Positions 1 through 15,175 of a stretch of 64,000 bases of DNA are shown piece by piece; position 1 is the first letter of the stretch, and each line of letters opens with the position of its first letter. The stretch comes from Patagioenas fasciata (taxonomy: Eukaryota; Chordata; Aves; Columbiformes; Columbidae). The DNA is taken from positions 194,005,604-194,069,603 of the forward strand of contig NC_092520.1 of NCBI RefSeq assembly GCF_037038585.1, in the 5' to 3' direction. The position numbers were made by a program, and so were the translations under genes. The notes below the pieces were generated by a model. The model was not told the DNA's origin and made no database searches. It saw only the letters and a list, made by a program, of their open reading frames with translations.

Positions 1-7199
<7,199 letters not shown>

Positions 7200-7573
7200 G
7201 GGCCTGCCCGCGGGGCGGGGCGACGCCCACACGGCCCCACCCATCGGGACGCCCCTCTCACACCCCGCGAGGGGCGGGGCAGGGTCCCGTGCGGGGCGGG
7301 GCGCTGGGGCCGGCAGTGCGCGCGGGAGATAAAACCTGGTGCCGCGAGGCAGCGAGGGTCAGCCGGGTGCCGCTAGCAGGCCGCGGGGGGCGTTGGAGGG
7401 GGTGCCCTGCCGCTTTGTTGGTGCCCTGGTGTCGCGTTCCGTAGTCAGCGGACGGCCCATTTGCCTGGGCTGCGCCTCGGGCGCCGGGTCAGAAGCGGGG
7501 AGAGCCCCAGGGGGCGGCAGGCGTGGGTTTGGCCGAGGCTCTGCCGGCTCACCCCGAGCTGGCCGGCGTGAAG
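7200..7573. promoter_or_regulatory. Putative bidirectional CpG-island promoter, SELENOO (-) / Gag-like gene (+)
   Basis: This is 374 bp between two divergent start codons. Seen: three identical GC boxes (GGGGCGGGGC at 7212-7221, 7271-7280 and 7293-7302), dense CpG, and a TATA-like GATAAAA at 7328-7334 in plus orientation. That site would place plus-strand initiation near 7358 and give a 5' leader of about 215 nt for the Gag-like gene. The CpG island spans about 6480-8100, covering SELENOO exon 1 and much of the Gag-like ORF. I could not recognise a 5' LTR or primer-binding site here, so the Gag-like gene may borrow the host promoter. Confidence 0.65.
7328..7334 (+). promoter_or_regulatory. 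TATA-like box upstream of the Gag-like gene
   Basis: GATAAAA lies 26 bp downstream of the last GC box and 240 bp before the ATG at 7574. It is the only AT-rich heptamer in the divergent promoter. Its function is inferred from position only. Confidence 0.4.
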
Positions 7574-9046
7574 ATGTCCTGGCTGACGAGAGGAGGGAAG
7601 TCAAAGGAGAAAGAGGAGCCGGAGAGCCCGGTGCGGCAGGAGGAGCGGGGTGCGCTGGTGCAGGCCATGCTGGAGCACGGGGGAGATCCGTGGGACTACA
7701 AGGTGGTGGAGCAGGACCCCACGCTGAAAGCTGCGGAGAAGCAGTGGCTGAATTACGTGTCCGTGTTCCATCCCAAGGGGGAGAAGAAGTGCTCGGCCCT
7801 GCAGTGGCTGCTGTTCGACCTGGCGCAGGTCTTGCAGGCGGCGGTGGAGGAGAAGGAGCGGTGCATCCAGAGCCTGCAGAACAGCCTGCAGGTGGCTCGC
7901 AAGGAGGTGCTGGCGCTGCGGTGCGACAGCTCGCTGCTCAGGCAGCAGACAGAGCAGCTGCACAAGCTGAGGGAAGAGCTGAGGGAAGAGCTGAGGGCTG
8001 AGGCGGCCGAGAACGCCCGGCTGAGAAGGAAAGTGCAGTGCCTGGGCACCCTGCTGTCCCTGGGGAAGGGTTTGGACCAGAGGAAGGTGGCGGCTCTCAG
8101 TAAGGCGGACTGGGACCCGGAGGCGTGGGATGGGGACGGCTGGAGTTTTGGGGCGCAGGAGGAGCCGTCGGTGCCAGGGGCGGGTGCTGCGGGCACCAGG
8201 AAAGCGAAGCCGGCGGAGGGAGAGACAGGCCAGGGAGCGGGGGATGTGTCTGGGAAAGAGAAGGTTTGGAGGAAAGACAAGGAGGGGTGGCCCGTGTGGG
8301 TGAACCGCATTTGGACCTTGGAGCAGTGCGCTCCCTTCACGATCGAGGCGGCGAAGCAGGTGGTGATGGCCATCGGGCTGCCCTGGCCCAAGGTGGGGGC
8401 GATCATCAGAGCCCTGCCTGCCGGGGAGACCGTGGGGGGAGAGATCTTAAGGCTGGTGATCAGAAACTTGGGAGAGTATGAGCCTCTCAGAGACAACATG
8501 GAGGGGGCACCCTGGAGAGATGTCCAGGAGGCGGCAGCCTACCTGTGTGGGAATGTCTTACTCCGGGTGTTAAAGCAAAGGGAGAAACCGGTGACCCCCG
8601 ACTTTGACATCTTTGGGGTGAATGTGGAGCAGGGGGATGTGGGGGTGCTGGCCTGCCGTGCCCCTGAGCTGCACAAGGGGTTTTTCATCAGCCTGGGGTC
8701 TACTTTAATTGGCCGTCCCCTCAGTGAATGCATGGCTACTTTAGAGAACATGAAGACCCTGATGGGGGCCAAGGGGAAAGGGGTGGCGAAGAAGGACAGA
8801 GCGGGGGCAAAGGGAAGGAAGTACATTCCTAGAGGGACAATTTGGAGATACTTAATAAACCAGGGGGTGAATGAAGGAGAGCTAGATAGTCAGCCCACAA
8901 GAGTTTTGCTTGCCAAAATGAAGAAAATCCTTCAGGAAAAAGGGTTGAACCATGAGGAGATTTGGGAAAAACTGAAACAGATGAATATATCATCTCCTAT
9001 CCCAAAGAGAAAGCTGTACCCATCCTTAGGGGACCTTAAAGATTAG
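7574..9046 (+). CDS. Intact Gag-like protein of endogenous retroviral origin (490 aa), candidate domesticated gene
   Basis: The start is the first true ATG, at 7574 (AAGATGT, A at -3); the frame is open upstream to 7523 but has only a GTG there. Residues 20-80: Trp-containing helical N-terminal domain. About 83-158: leucine/charge-rich coiled coil. About 185-236: Gly/Glu/Lys linker. 237-395: globular region with VWVNRIWTLEQCAPFT, WPKVGAIIRALPAGETVGGE and DFDIFG. 398-420: basic stretch. 481-485: LYPSL, the form of the ALIX-binding late motif of some retroviral Gags. There is no CCHC zinc knuckle and no clear major homology region, so 'Gag' rests on position before protease/integrase/Env remnants and on LYPSL. 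From memory only, chicken ENS-1/ERNI is also about 490 aa with an N-terminal coiled coil; orthology is untested. GC and CpG content fall sharply after about 8830. A 490-codon ORF is far beyond chance among such decayed neighbours. Confidence 0.85.
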   Translation: MSWLTRGGKSKEKEEPESPVRQEERGALVQAMLEHGGDPWDYKVVEQDPTLKAAEKQWLNYVSVFHPKGEKKCSALQWLLFDLAQVLQAAVEEKERCIQSLQNSLQVARKEVLALRCDSSLLRQQTEQLHKLREELREELRAEAAENARLRRKVQCLGTLLSLGKGLDQRKVAALSKADWDPEAWDGDGWSFGAQEEPSVPGAGAAGTRKAKPAEGETGQGAGDVSGKEKVWRKDKEGWPVWVNRIWTLEQCAPFTIEAAKQVVMAIGLPWPKVGAIIRALPAGETVGGEILRLVIRNLGEYEPLRDNMEGAPWRDVQEAAAYLCGNVLLRVLKQREKPVTPDFDIFGVNVEQGDVGVLACRAPELHKGFFISLGSTLIGRPLSECMATLENMKTLMGAKGKGVAKKDRAGAKGRKYIPRGTIWRYLINQGVNEGELDSQPTRVLLAKMKKILQEKGLNHEEIWEKLKQMNISSPIPKRKLYPSLGDLKD

Positions 9047-9439
9047 GAGTCCCAACCCCTGGTGTCAATGGGGTTAACCTCCATGGCCCTGACCTGGTGT
9101 GCAGGGAGAAGGGGCTGTGTGGAGGTACGATGTCTGGTCAAGAGCAGTGGGTGGGAAGTTCCTTTCTTAATTACTATGGGATCAGAGACAACATTGTTAG
9201 ATTATAAGGGTCACTCCTGTGTATTGAGAGTGGGAAGGGGAAAAGCAGTAGGAACGCAGTTGTGGGTAGGGGAAGATAAACTGGATGGGTGGATAATTCT
9301 GGTTAAATGGTGGTGCAAACATTTTGGGAATGAATTTCATGTGTCCATTCAAGGTAGATCTGTCCAAGGGAAAGCTTGTGCTGCTGCCTCAAAGGGAAGT
9401 GAGCACAGGAGTCCCCAAGTGAGTGAAGTGCTGGTCTAA
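9047..9439 (+). pseudogene. Protease-like remnant in frame after the Gag stop
   Basis: The 130 codons after the TAG at 9044-9046 stay open in the same frame to a TAA. Around 9161-9195 the reading is PFLITMGSETTLL. Retroviral aspartic proteases have a hydrophobic run, then Asp-Thr-Gly, a small residue and a Thr/Val-Leu segment. Here the triad reads Thr-Met-Gly (codons 9173-9181), so the catalytic Asp is absent. A gag stop followed in frame by pro recalls gamma-type retroviruses. The assignment rests on one motif plus position and is moderate at best. Confidence 0.45.
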
Positions 9440-9639
9440 AAGTAAAACAGAAACTAGGTAGTAAACTAAGAGTATGAGGTAGTTTTAGCCACAGGCCTCC
9501 TCTTCCCAGTACCAAAACACAGAAGGGTCAGAAGGAGGCTCAGGGGGCGCAACAAAAGCTGAATAGATTGGGATTTAAAATCCCTATTTTCACAGTTTCT
9601 GTAGAAGTCCAGGGGTGTAGAGTATGTGGATGGTGGAAG
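9440..9639 (+). other. Unassigned stretch of the retroviral remnant
   Basis: About 200 bp lie between the protease-like frame and the first CR1 fragment. By position it should be pol, but no reverse-transcriptase motif is visible. A large internal deletion is likely. Confidence 0.5.
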
Positions 9640-9714
9640 CCCCTTGCAACCTTAGGGGGTGGACTAGATGATCTTTAAAGGTCCCTTCCAACCCAAACCG
9701 TTCTGTGAATCTTA
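9640..9714 (+). mobile_element. CR1 LINE 3'-end fragment
   Basis: The sequence from GGTGGACTAGATGATC through GGTCCCTTCCAACCC to CTGTGAATCTT is the standard avian CR1 3' terminus in plus orientation. It is 5'-truncated to about 75 bp and inserted within the retroviral remnant, between the protease-like and integrase pieces. Confidence 0.88.
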
Positions 9715-9719
9715 AATTC

Positions 9720-9830
9720 ATGTTGGGTTATGCCTTTGACCCCTGGGAGTGGGCACTACTTGAGCAGTGGCAAATTGATTATGTGGGACCCTTCAAGAGG
9801 TTGAATGAGGTTTGTAGGTGCTTGTATTAA
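9720..9830 (+). pseudogene. Retroviral integrase fragment
   Basis: One frame reads ...DPWEWALLEQWQIDYVGPFK... and ends in TAA at 9828-9830. WQIDYxGP is the signature around the first catalytic Asp of retroviral integrase; that Asp (codon 9777-9779) is kept, but the frame stops about 17 residues later. It directly abuts the 3' end of a CR1 fragment. Confidence 0.75.
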
Positions 9831-10179
9831 CTGACTTCACCTGTAAGAGAACATGACCTAGACAAAAAGATGAAACTAATAAAACGGATATTCAGCTTGG
9901 ATGCCAATATGGGTCAGCCGCAGAAGTTGCATAGGGTACAAATGGTATCTTTGCAACCAGTACAATAATAGGGGGACACAGCTGTATTGCCTGATGTGCT
10001 CTTAATTGTTGGAATGGTGCAGATTTAGTTTTTGGCCACTGAGAATATCCAAAACTAAAATCACACCATCCACAAACCCTGTAGAACTGTATCCATGTTA
10101 ATCCTGTAAGATGGGAAATTATGAGGCATCAACTATTCTAGAATACATCCGGAGTGTGACCAGTATGTATGTGGGTTGT
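9831..10179 (+). other. Unassigned pol-derived or flanking sequence between integrase fragment and second CR1
   Basis: About 350 bp with stops in every frame. By position it should be the remainder of integrase; no D,D-35-E spacing could be read. Confidence 0.4.
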
Positions 10180-10347
10180 GCCTCTCTAATGACTGGAAGG
10201 TCTCCATCCTTGGAGATACTCAAAAGCTGGCTGGAGACAGTCCTGGACAACCGTCTCTAGGTGACCCTGCTTGAGCAGGGGTTGGACCAGGTGATTTCAC
10301 TCTAGAGGTCACTCCCAACCTCAACAATTCTGTGATTCATTCTGTGA
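10180..10347 (+). mobile_element. CR1 LINE 3'-end fragment with octamer tail
   Basis: It contains the CR1 3' region (CCTTGGAGATACTCAAAAGC, CAGGGGTTGGACCAG, CTCCCAACCTCAACAATTC) and ends in ATTCTGTGATTCATTCTGTGA, the degenerate tandem octamer typical of CR1 tails. Plus orientation. Its exact 5' limit is uncertain by tens of bases. Confidence 0.92.
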
Positions 10348-10500
10348 AAATTGCATCAATTTTTAATTGTATAAAAGGTAAATGGGTAACAAACTTCAGG
10401 CTGTTGTTTGATGCAACAGTGATGATAACTACCTGGGACAGCCAAATGTGGTGCCATGTGGTAAAAGCAACTGCCAAGTTAAAAACCAAAAATATAAGGA

Positions 10501-10725
10501 ATGAATTCAGTAGCCTCTCGAGCTCATTTGTTAGGTCTCAAAACAGTTGGTTTAGCTCTCTGTTCTCATGGATGGTACAACAAAAAGATCCCAAGGGGAG
10601 TTTCACCAACTGCTGTTGCAAACAGACAACTAAATGAAATATACGTACTGGTTCTGTGCAGTCAGTTGTGGACCCCAGGAGGATGTTGTCACACATTGGT
10701 GGAGCAAGTCAATGTGGGAACATAG
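10501..10725 (+). pseudogene. Env transmembrane-subunit fragment (ectodomain part)
   Basis: The frame reads ...AVANRQLNEIYVLVLCSQLWTP followed by GGCCHTLVEQVN and a stop. A helical repeat ending in NRQ followed by a G-G-C-C turn is the pattern of the central loop of retroviral TM subunits. Frame changes and stops before and after mean that it cannot make a full Env. Confidence 0.5.
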
Positions 10726-11016
10726 GTGGTGTTTGGTAACAGTGCAGGCTTTGTATATGTCACCTCACCTGGAATGGGAGAGTGGGAGGATAATGTGACC
10801 TCTGTGACTCCAGGAGAAGACTCAAGATGTGGCATTACGTCTGCTGGTGGTGAACATTCATTTGCCTGTTCTCGCAAACAGAATTTGTTCCAGACTGAGG
10901 GACTAATGACGTCTGTCTGGGAGCTGAGAGGCCTCGCTGCGATGACGTGTTTGGGCAGTGTGACAGCACACAGAAGGGAGATGAGAAACCAGGGAGCAGA
11001 CAAGTTGCAAGCCTGA

Positions 11017-11301
11017 GGACAGCCTTGGCAAGTAAGGAACTGTCGGAACTGGGGACACAAACTGTGGACTGTACATCATTGGTATGACATATCCATGGGT
11101 TGGTTTCCAAAAGCTACTGCAATGCAGCACTTAATCCTGAACTTGTTATTAGTTATGACAGAACTTGTGTTGTTCTTTACCCTTCTATATAAGCTTCGCT
11201 TGTTTAAAAAGGACAGAATGTGCTCATGTGCCCAGATGTACATCTTAGATGTGTTGTTAGCCTCACAGTTGTGGTGGTTTTCAGCTGGAAGGGACTGAGT
11301 T
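11017..11301 (+). pseudogene. Env transmembrane-subunit fragment (membrane anchor)
   Basis: The frame carries Trp-rich sequence (LWTVHHWYDISMGWFPK) followed by a hydrophobic stretch of about 24 residues (from MQHLILNLLLVM to LLYKL) and a basic, Cys-containing tail (KKDRMCSC). This is the membrane-proximal Trp region, anchor and short cytoplasmic tail layout of a retroviral Env. Upstream frames are broken. The ATG at 11095 is not thought to be a real start. Confidence 0.6.
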
Positions 11302-13891
11302 TACAAGCACCCAGGGAGGTCCTGCTGGAGCACACAGCCCCACAGAGCTGAGGTCCCAGCAGTGCTGGCAGATGGTGACAAACAAGTGCCTCTGCTGCTG
11401 CTCTGCAGAATGCAAACTGCCAGATAAGGTGCAGGGATCAAGGCTGATGTGGAACAGCTGTGTCTAATCACAGGAGGTAAACTGAACCTGGCAGGACAAC
11501 CATGGGGGGTCATGGGAAGCCAGCCTGCCAGTAGCACTGCGTGAGGCTGTGACTGCCTGGATAATGGCATCAGAAGTACCACAGCTGGGTATGGCTGTAA
11601 CAAAACCAGGACCAATATAGGGGAAGTAATCAGGGACAGGCTGTTTATTTGCAGGGAACTGGGATGGAGAGAAGATGGCAAAAAGATGGGCCCTGATGCT
11701 GAAGAATGAAGGGTGAGGTATGAAGCCCACCAAAGAGGACCAGACAGGTCCTGCTGATGGTAGGAGTGTGGATGCCTGCATCTGGTGGTAACACTGACCT
11801 GCGGACTCAGGCCCTGGGAGGCTGGAAGGCATTGCCTGGGGTAACCCCAGGTCTTGCTCCACCATGTCTCTGGCTGTATGTTGTGGTGTCTGGGGATGAA
11901 TCTGCACCTTGGGACTTACAAAACTGTCACTGAGGGTTGGCCATGTGTGAGGCTCATTAGATCTGAGATGGAGAGCTCATAACTTCATAGCTGTGCCTTA
12001 CAGTTTGTGTAAATGTAACTTGATCACTGGTGTGGTACTTAGTTCATTGATTATTTTCTTGTTTTGCTAGTTTCCTCATAGCATGTTGACCAGTCAATAA
12101 ACACTGTTTCTCGGTTATGTTGTGGGTAACTGGTCTGGGTCACACCTCAGCACAGTTGCAGATCTGTGCTCCATGCTGTGGGAGCGCTGCCTGCCACAAA
12201 CCTTCTAACAGGCCTGGGCATCCCAGAGAGCACGTGCAGGACAAGGTCTGTCCGCCACATGCTCAGGACGCTGTTCCTGGTCTGCCTGTACACAGAGAGG
12301 CCCATGCAGAAATTGCTGATAACCACAGTGAACTATCAAGGCTACTGCAGGTTCCCCAAGTCTTCCCACTCTGCCCCATGTTGAAGAGCAGCACCAAGGG
12401 CCTGCCAGGACTGGCATGGTAGATGTGGTTTGGGGTGAGAAGCCCACAGAGTCTCCAGCTGCCTTAGAAGAGCAGCAGCCCCTTGATGCAACAAACAAAA
12501 CTATGTTAAACTTTTAGAAGAATGAGAGTAAAGATCTACTGAGGTTGGGTCTTACATGATGGGCAAATTGTCTATCCTTGAAATGTTACAAGTGAAGAAA
12601 TCCATACTAATTTCAGTTGTTTTAAAGCCACAGTTCTTACAAAGGAGTGAAATTAAGCTGTGATATAGACATTCTTCTCTAGTAATATAATCCTGTATTT
12701 TCCATAGAGTACCCTAGAAGCAACATGCTCATGCTTTTTGACAAATATTGAATTTTTGTAAGTGAAGGTTAATACGTTATTGTGAGTTCATAAAGAATCT
12801 GCCTCTCAAGCATCAATACAATCACAAGAAGAAAGAGAACTGGGTGTATAGTACAAGTCAGTAATTATTTGGGATAGTCCTGTTTTGTGTCATTTTAGTT
12901 AATACCAAGTACCACATTGGTGAGTGAAACCAAACCTTTCTGAGGTACGCAGTTACCTTCTCTGAAGAATAGCCTCAGGATCTGGTAGACACCTCCACTT
13001 AAAACCAGACATGCCAGGTAAACTATCTGCAGGCAGTAGATGGCACTAAACTATTGCTATTACTTGTATTTTCCAGCTAAATCAGAAGGCAAAATAAAAC
13101 TACAACACTGAGAATCATCATCTCTGTAGCCAAAAGCATGGACATTTTACCACAGAAAGAATGTCACTGAGCTGGGAAGAAACACAGCCTTCTGAAGCTG
13201 AAAGAAGTGTATAACTTTTTTTTTTTCCTCAGTTTTTTTTTTTTTTTAAGTGTTATTAAGTCTGATTCTTTCCACTTTCTCTCATGCATCAGTCTTGGTG
13301 CATCAGCACCAAGCACCTTGGATGAGGCAAGTGTGAAGGCAGTAGTGTGCATCTTTTCCCACCCTCAAACACACACCACTGGAGCTTCCCTGTACAGTAC
13401 TACAGGAACCAACAGTCAGAACATCCAATAAGCAACAGCAAGTGTTTCCTCACCTGGCACTGCAGCTGCCCCAGCACAGCGCTACCCAAGGAGTTGCCAC
13501 CCCTTTTCCATCTGGGGGTGAGGACAAAGCTAGCCCCATCTTTGCCGCTGTTGCCTCCCCAGAGTGTAGAAATCTCCATTTGTTCCCTCTTGGTGAGCCT
13601 GCAGCAGCTGGAAGGCAAGCAGCAAGGGGGGGATAATTAGACACCCCCCAACTGGGACTTACTGGACAGGACTCTGCTGTTCCACATCCCCTTCCATGCT
13701 ATTGTGGGAATACGCACAGCAGTTCCATTTTTTCACCGGAAGGGTCAGCTTTATATCTCTGGAGTCACTTGTGTCCTAGAGTTGCTGTCTCCTGTGCACA
13801 TTTCCACAGCCAAGTGAAGGGGCTCAGCACCACACTGAAGCCAGAAGAGCGACCCTTATCCTGCAAATTCTTGAAACCCCCCAAATCTTGC
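11302..13891 (+). other. Downstream flank of the provirus, possibly including a decayed 3' LTR
   Basis: No coding gene is recognised. A plus-strand AATAAA at 12096-12101, followed by GT-containing sequence, is a possible LTR or Gag-like-gene poly(A) signal. T-rich runs lie at 13215-13248. A minus-strand open frame at 11464-11907 has no recognisable similarity and is within chance expectation. Confidence 0.4.
12096..12101 (+). terminator. Candidate poly(A) signal for Gag-like transcript or LTR
   Basis: AATAAA followed by CACTGTTTCTCGGTTATG, a T/G-rich downstream element. It is the first good plus-strand signal after the Env remnants. Confidence 0.4.
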
Positions 13892-13897
13892 AATAAA
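13892..13897 (+). terminator. Plus-strand AATAAA opposite the TRABD 3' end
   Basis: AATAAA lies 38 bp from the minus-strand signal at 13930-13935. The downstream sequence is A/C rich, so this is weaker than the 12096 signal. Confidence 0.3.
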
Positions 13898-13929
13898 ATC
13901 AATCTCAAAACACAAGTCTAAAAGTAAGG

Positions 13930-13935
13930 TTTATT
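13930..13935 (-). terminator. Candidate distal poly(A) signal of TRABD
   Basis: Minus-strand AATAAA followed by CCTTACTTTTAGACTTGTG, with a G/T-rich element about 25 nt downstream. It would give a 3' UTR of about 4.3 kb. Confidence 0.5.
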
Positions 13936-15169
13936 TCAGTTTCAGAAAGAAACAGGAAAATACAAACATGAGTATCTTAGTTACACAAGTGACAGCATGT
14001 TGTTTCTTTTCCACGTGTAGCTCCTGCTACTGCCTGACACTTCAAATACCAATTTATTTCTCAGTGTCCTTTAGATGTTTTACAATAAACACACAGAAAA
14101 AAACAGCTTCCAGTGGAAATCCAGGAAGTATTATCCACCTCAAAAATAATTTTTTTAATTGGGTTCAGTATTTGGTAGAGAAGAGACATTACAAACATGA
14201 CCTAGGCCAGCAGTACGCACGGAACCGGTGAACACAGCCCTACGGGAGCCGGCAGCTGCCCGCGGTGTGTGCAAACCGAGGCTCTGCCAGTCCCGTGCAC
14301 AGGAACGCAGCATTTCAAATTTTTCTTCTTCCACTTCAGTGTCTTACCCAGCACTTCTTTGCAGACACAGCTCAAGATGCAACCAGTGGAAACTTTGCCT
14401 AATCAAGGGCAACAGGACTGCACAAGCAAAACTTTGCTTCACCCATGTACAATCAAAAAGTATGGACCCTAATTGACAAAGTATACAATCAGTACACTAT
14501 TCAGCCATTACATTATCTATATGGAATACAGCATGACATATACTTATTTCCACTATGAATGCAGGGTCTGTTTATTGCTTCTTCTTTTAAGTAATGGTCA
14601 TATTGTTTTTCCTGGCTCAATTTGAAAGGTTAAAAACTCTTTTTGCCACTAATTCAACACCTTTTCCACTTGAAGGGTCTTTAATTCCCATGCAGAGGAC
14701 AGCACTGTAAGCAGAAGTGACTGTGCCTGATGTTAGGCCAGTGTTTGAGCACTTTGCTGGACTGGGACTAAGGCCATCAGCTCCTTACATGACTGAGCAC
14801 TGGAGAGAAGTTAAAAGAAATGCAACAACAACAAAAAAGTCCACTTGCCATGCCTAACTCTGGACTCCAAATTCAGGTACTCGTGCTGAGAAGCCAGTCT
14901 CCCCGCTTGTGCGGGGCAGGGAAACTCACCCTGTCCTCTCTTAACCGATTACACATGGCAGGTAGAGAAACTAGTCTCCCTACTCCAGCATTACACTCAG
15001 ATGCCCCTCAGTAGGAGGTATTTACTCCAACTGCCATTCTTGTTCAGAAAAATGTGCTAGGTGGTGAAATTATAATGTACTAGATCTAGGTAACCAGTGT
15101 TTGCTCTCAGTAAAAATACTGATTAATAAGGAAAATAAATGCCTTCAACAGAAACGGTGGTTAAAATAT

Positions 15170-15175
15170 TTTATT
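15170..15175 (-). terminator. Candidate proximal poly(A) signal of TRABD
   Basis: Minus-strand AATAAA inside an AT-rich run. It would give a 3' UTR of about 3.05 kb. Without transcripts I cannot say which of the two signals is used. Confidence 0.45.

Larger units (their letters stand above)
7574..11301 (+). mobile_element. Degraded endogenous retrovirus with one intact Gag-like gene
   Basis: The order on the plus strand is: intact Gag-like ORF (7574-9046), protease-like stretch (9047-9439), CR1 fragment, integrase fragment (9720-9830), second CR1 fragment, Env transmembrane fragments (10501-11301). This is retroviral gene order, but most of pol (reverse transcriptase, RNase H) and surface Env are missing or unrecognisable. 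A purine run AAAAAGGACAGAA at 11206-11218 followed by TG could be the polypurine tract/3' LTR junction. No matching 5' LTR was found, so the family and boundaries remain open. Old, immobile copy. Confidence 0.7.

Noticed and set aside
7429-7446. Possible primer-binding site TGGTGTCGCGTTCCGTAG
   Set aside because: It starts with TGG but does not match a tRNA 3' end I can recall, and no LTR ends just before it.
7523-7573. Upstream extension of the Gag-like ORF from GTG at 7523
   Set aside because: GTG is not a normal eukaryotic start. The ATG at 7574 has an acceptable context and yields 490 residues.
7753-8499. 248-codon minus-strand frame inside the Gag-like gene
   Set aside because: Antisense shadow of a GC-rich coding region. 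The plus frame is twice as long and has retroviral context.
11464-11907. 147-codon minus-strand frame
   Set aside because: No similarity recognised. It lies in probable proviral flank or LTR sequence and is within chance length.
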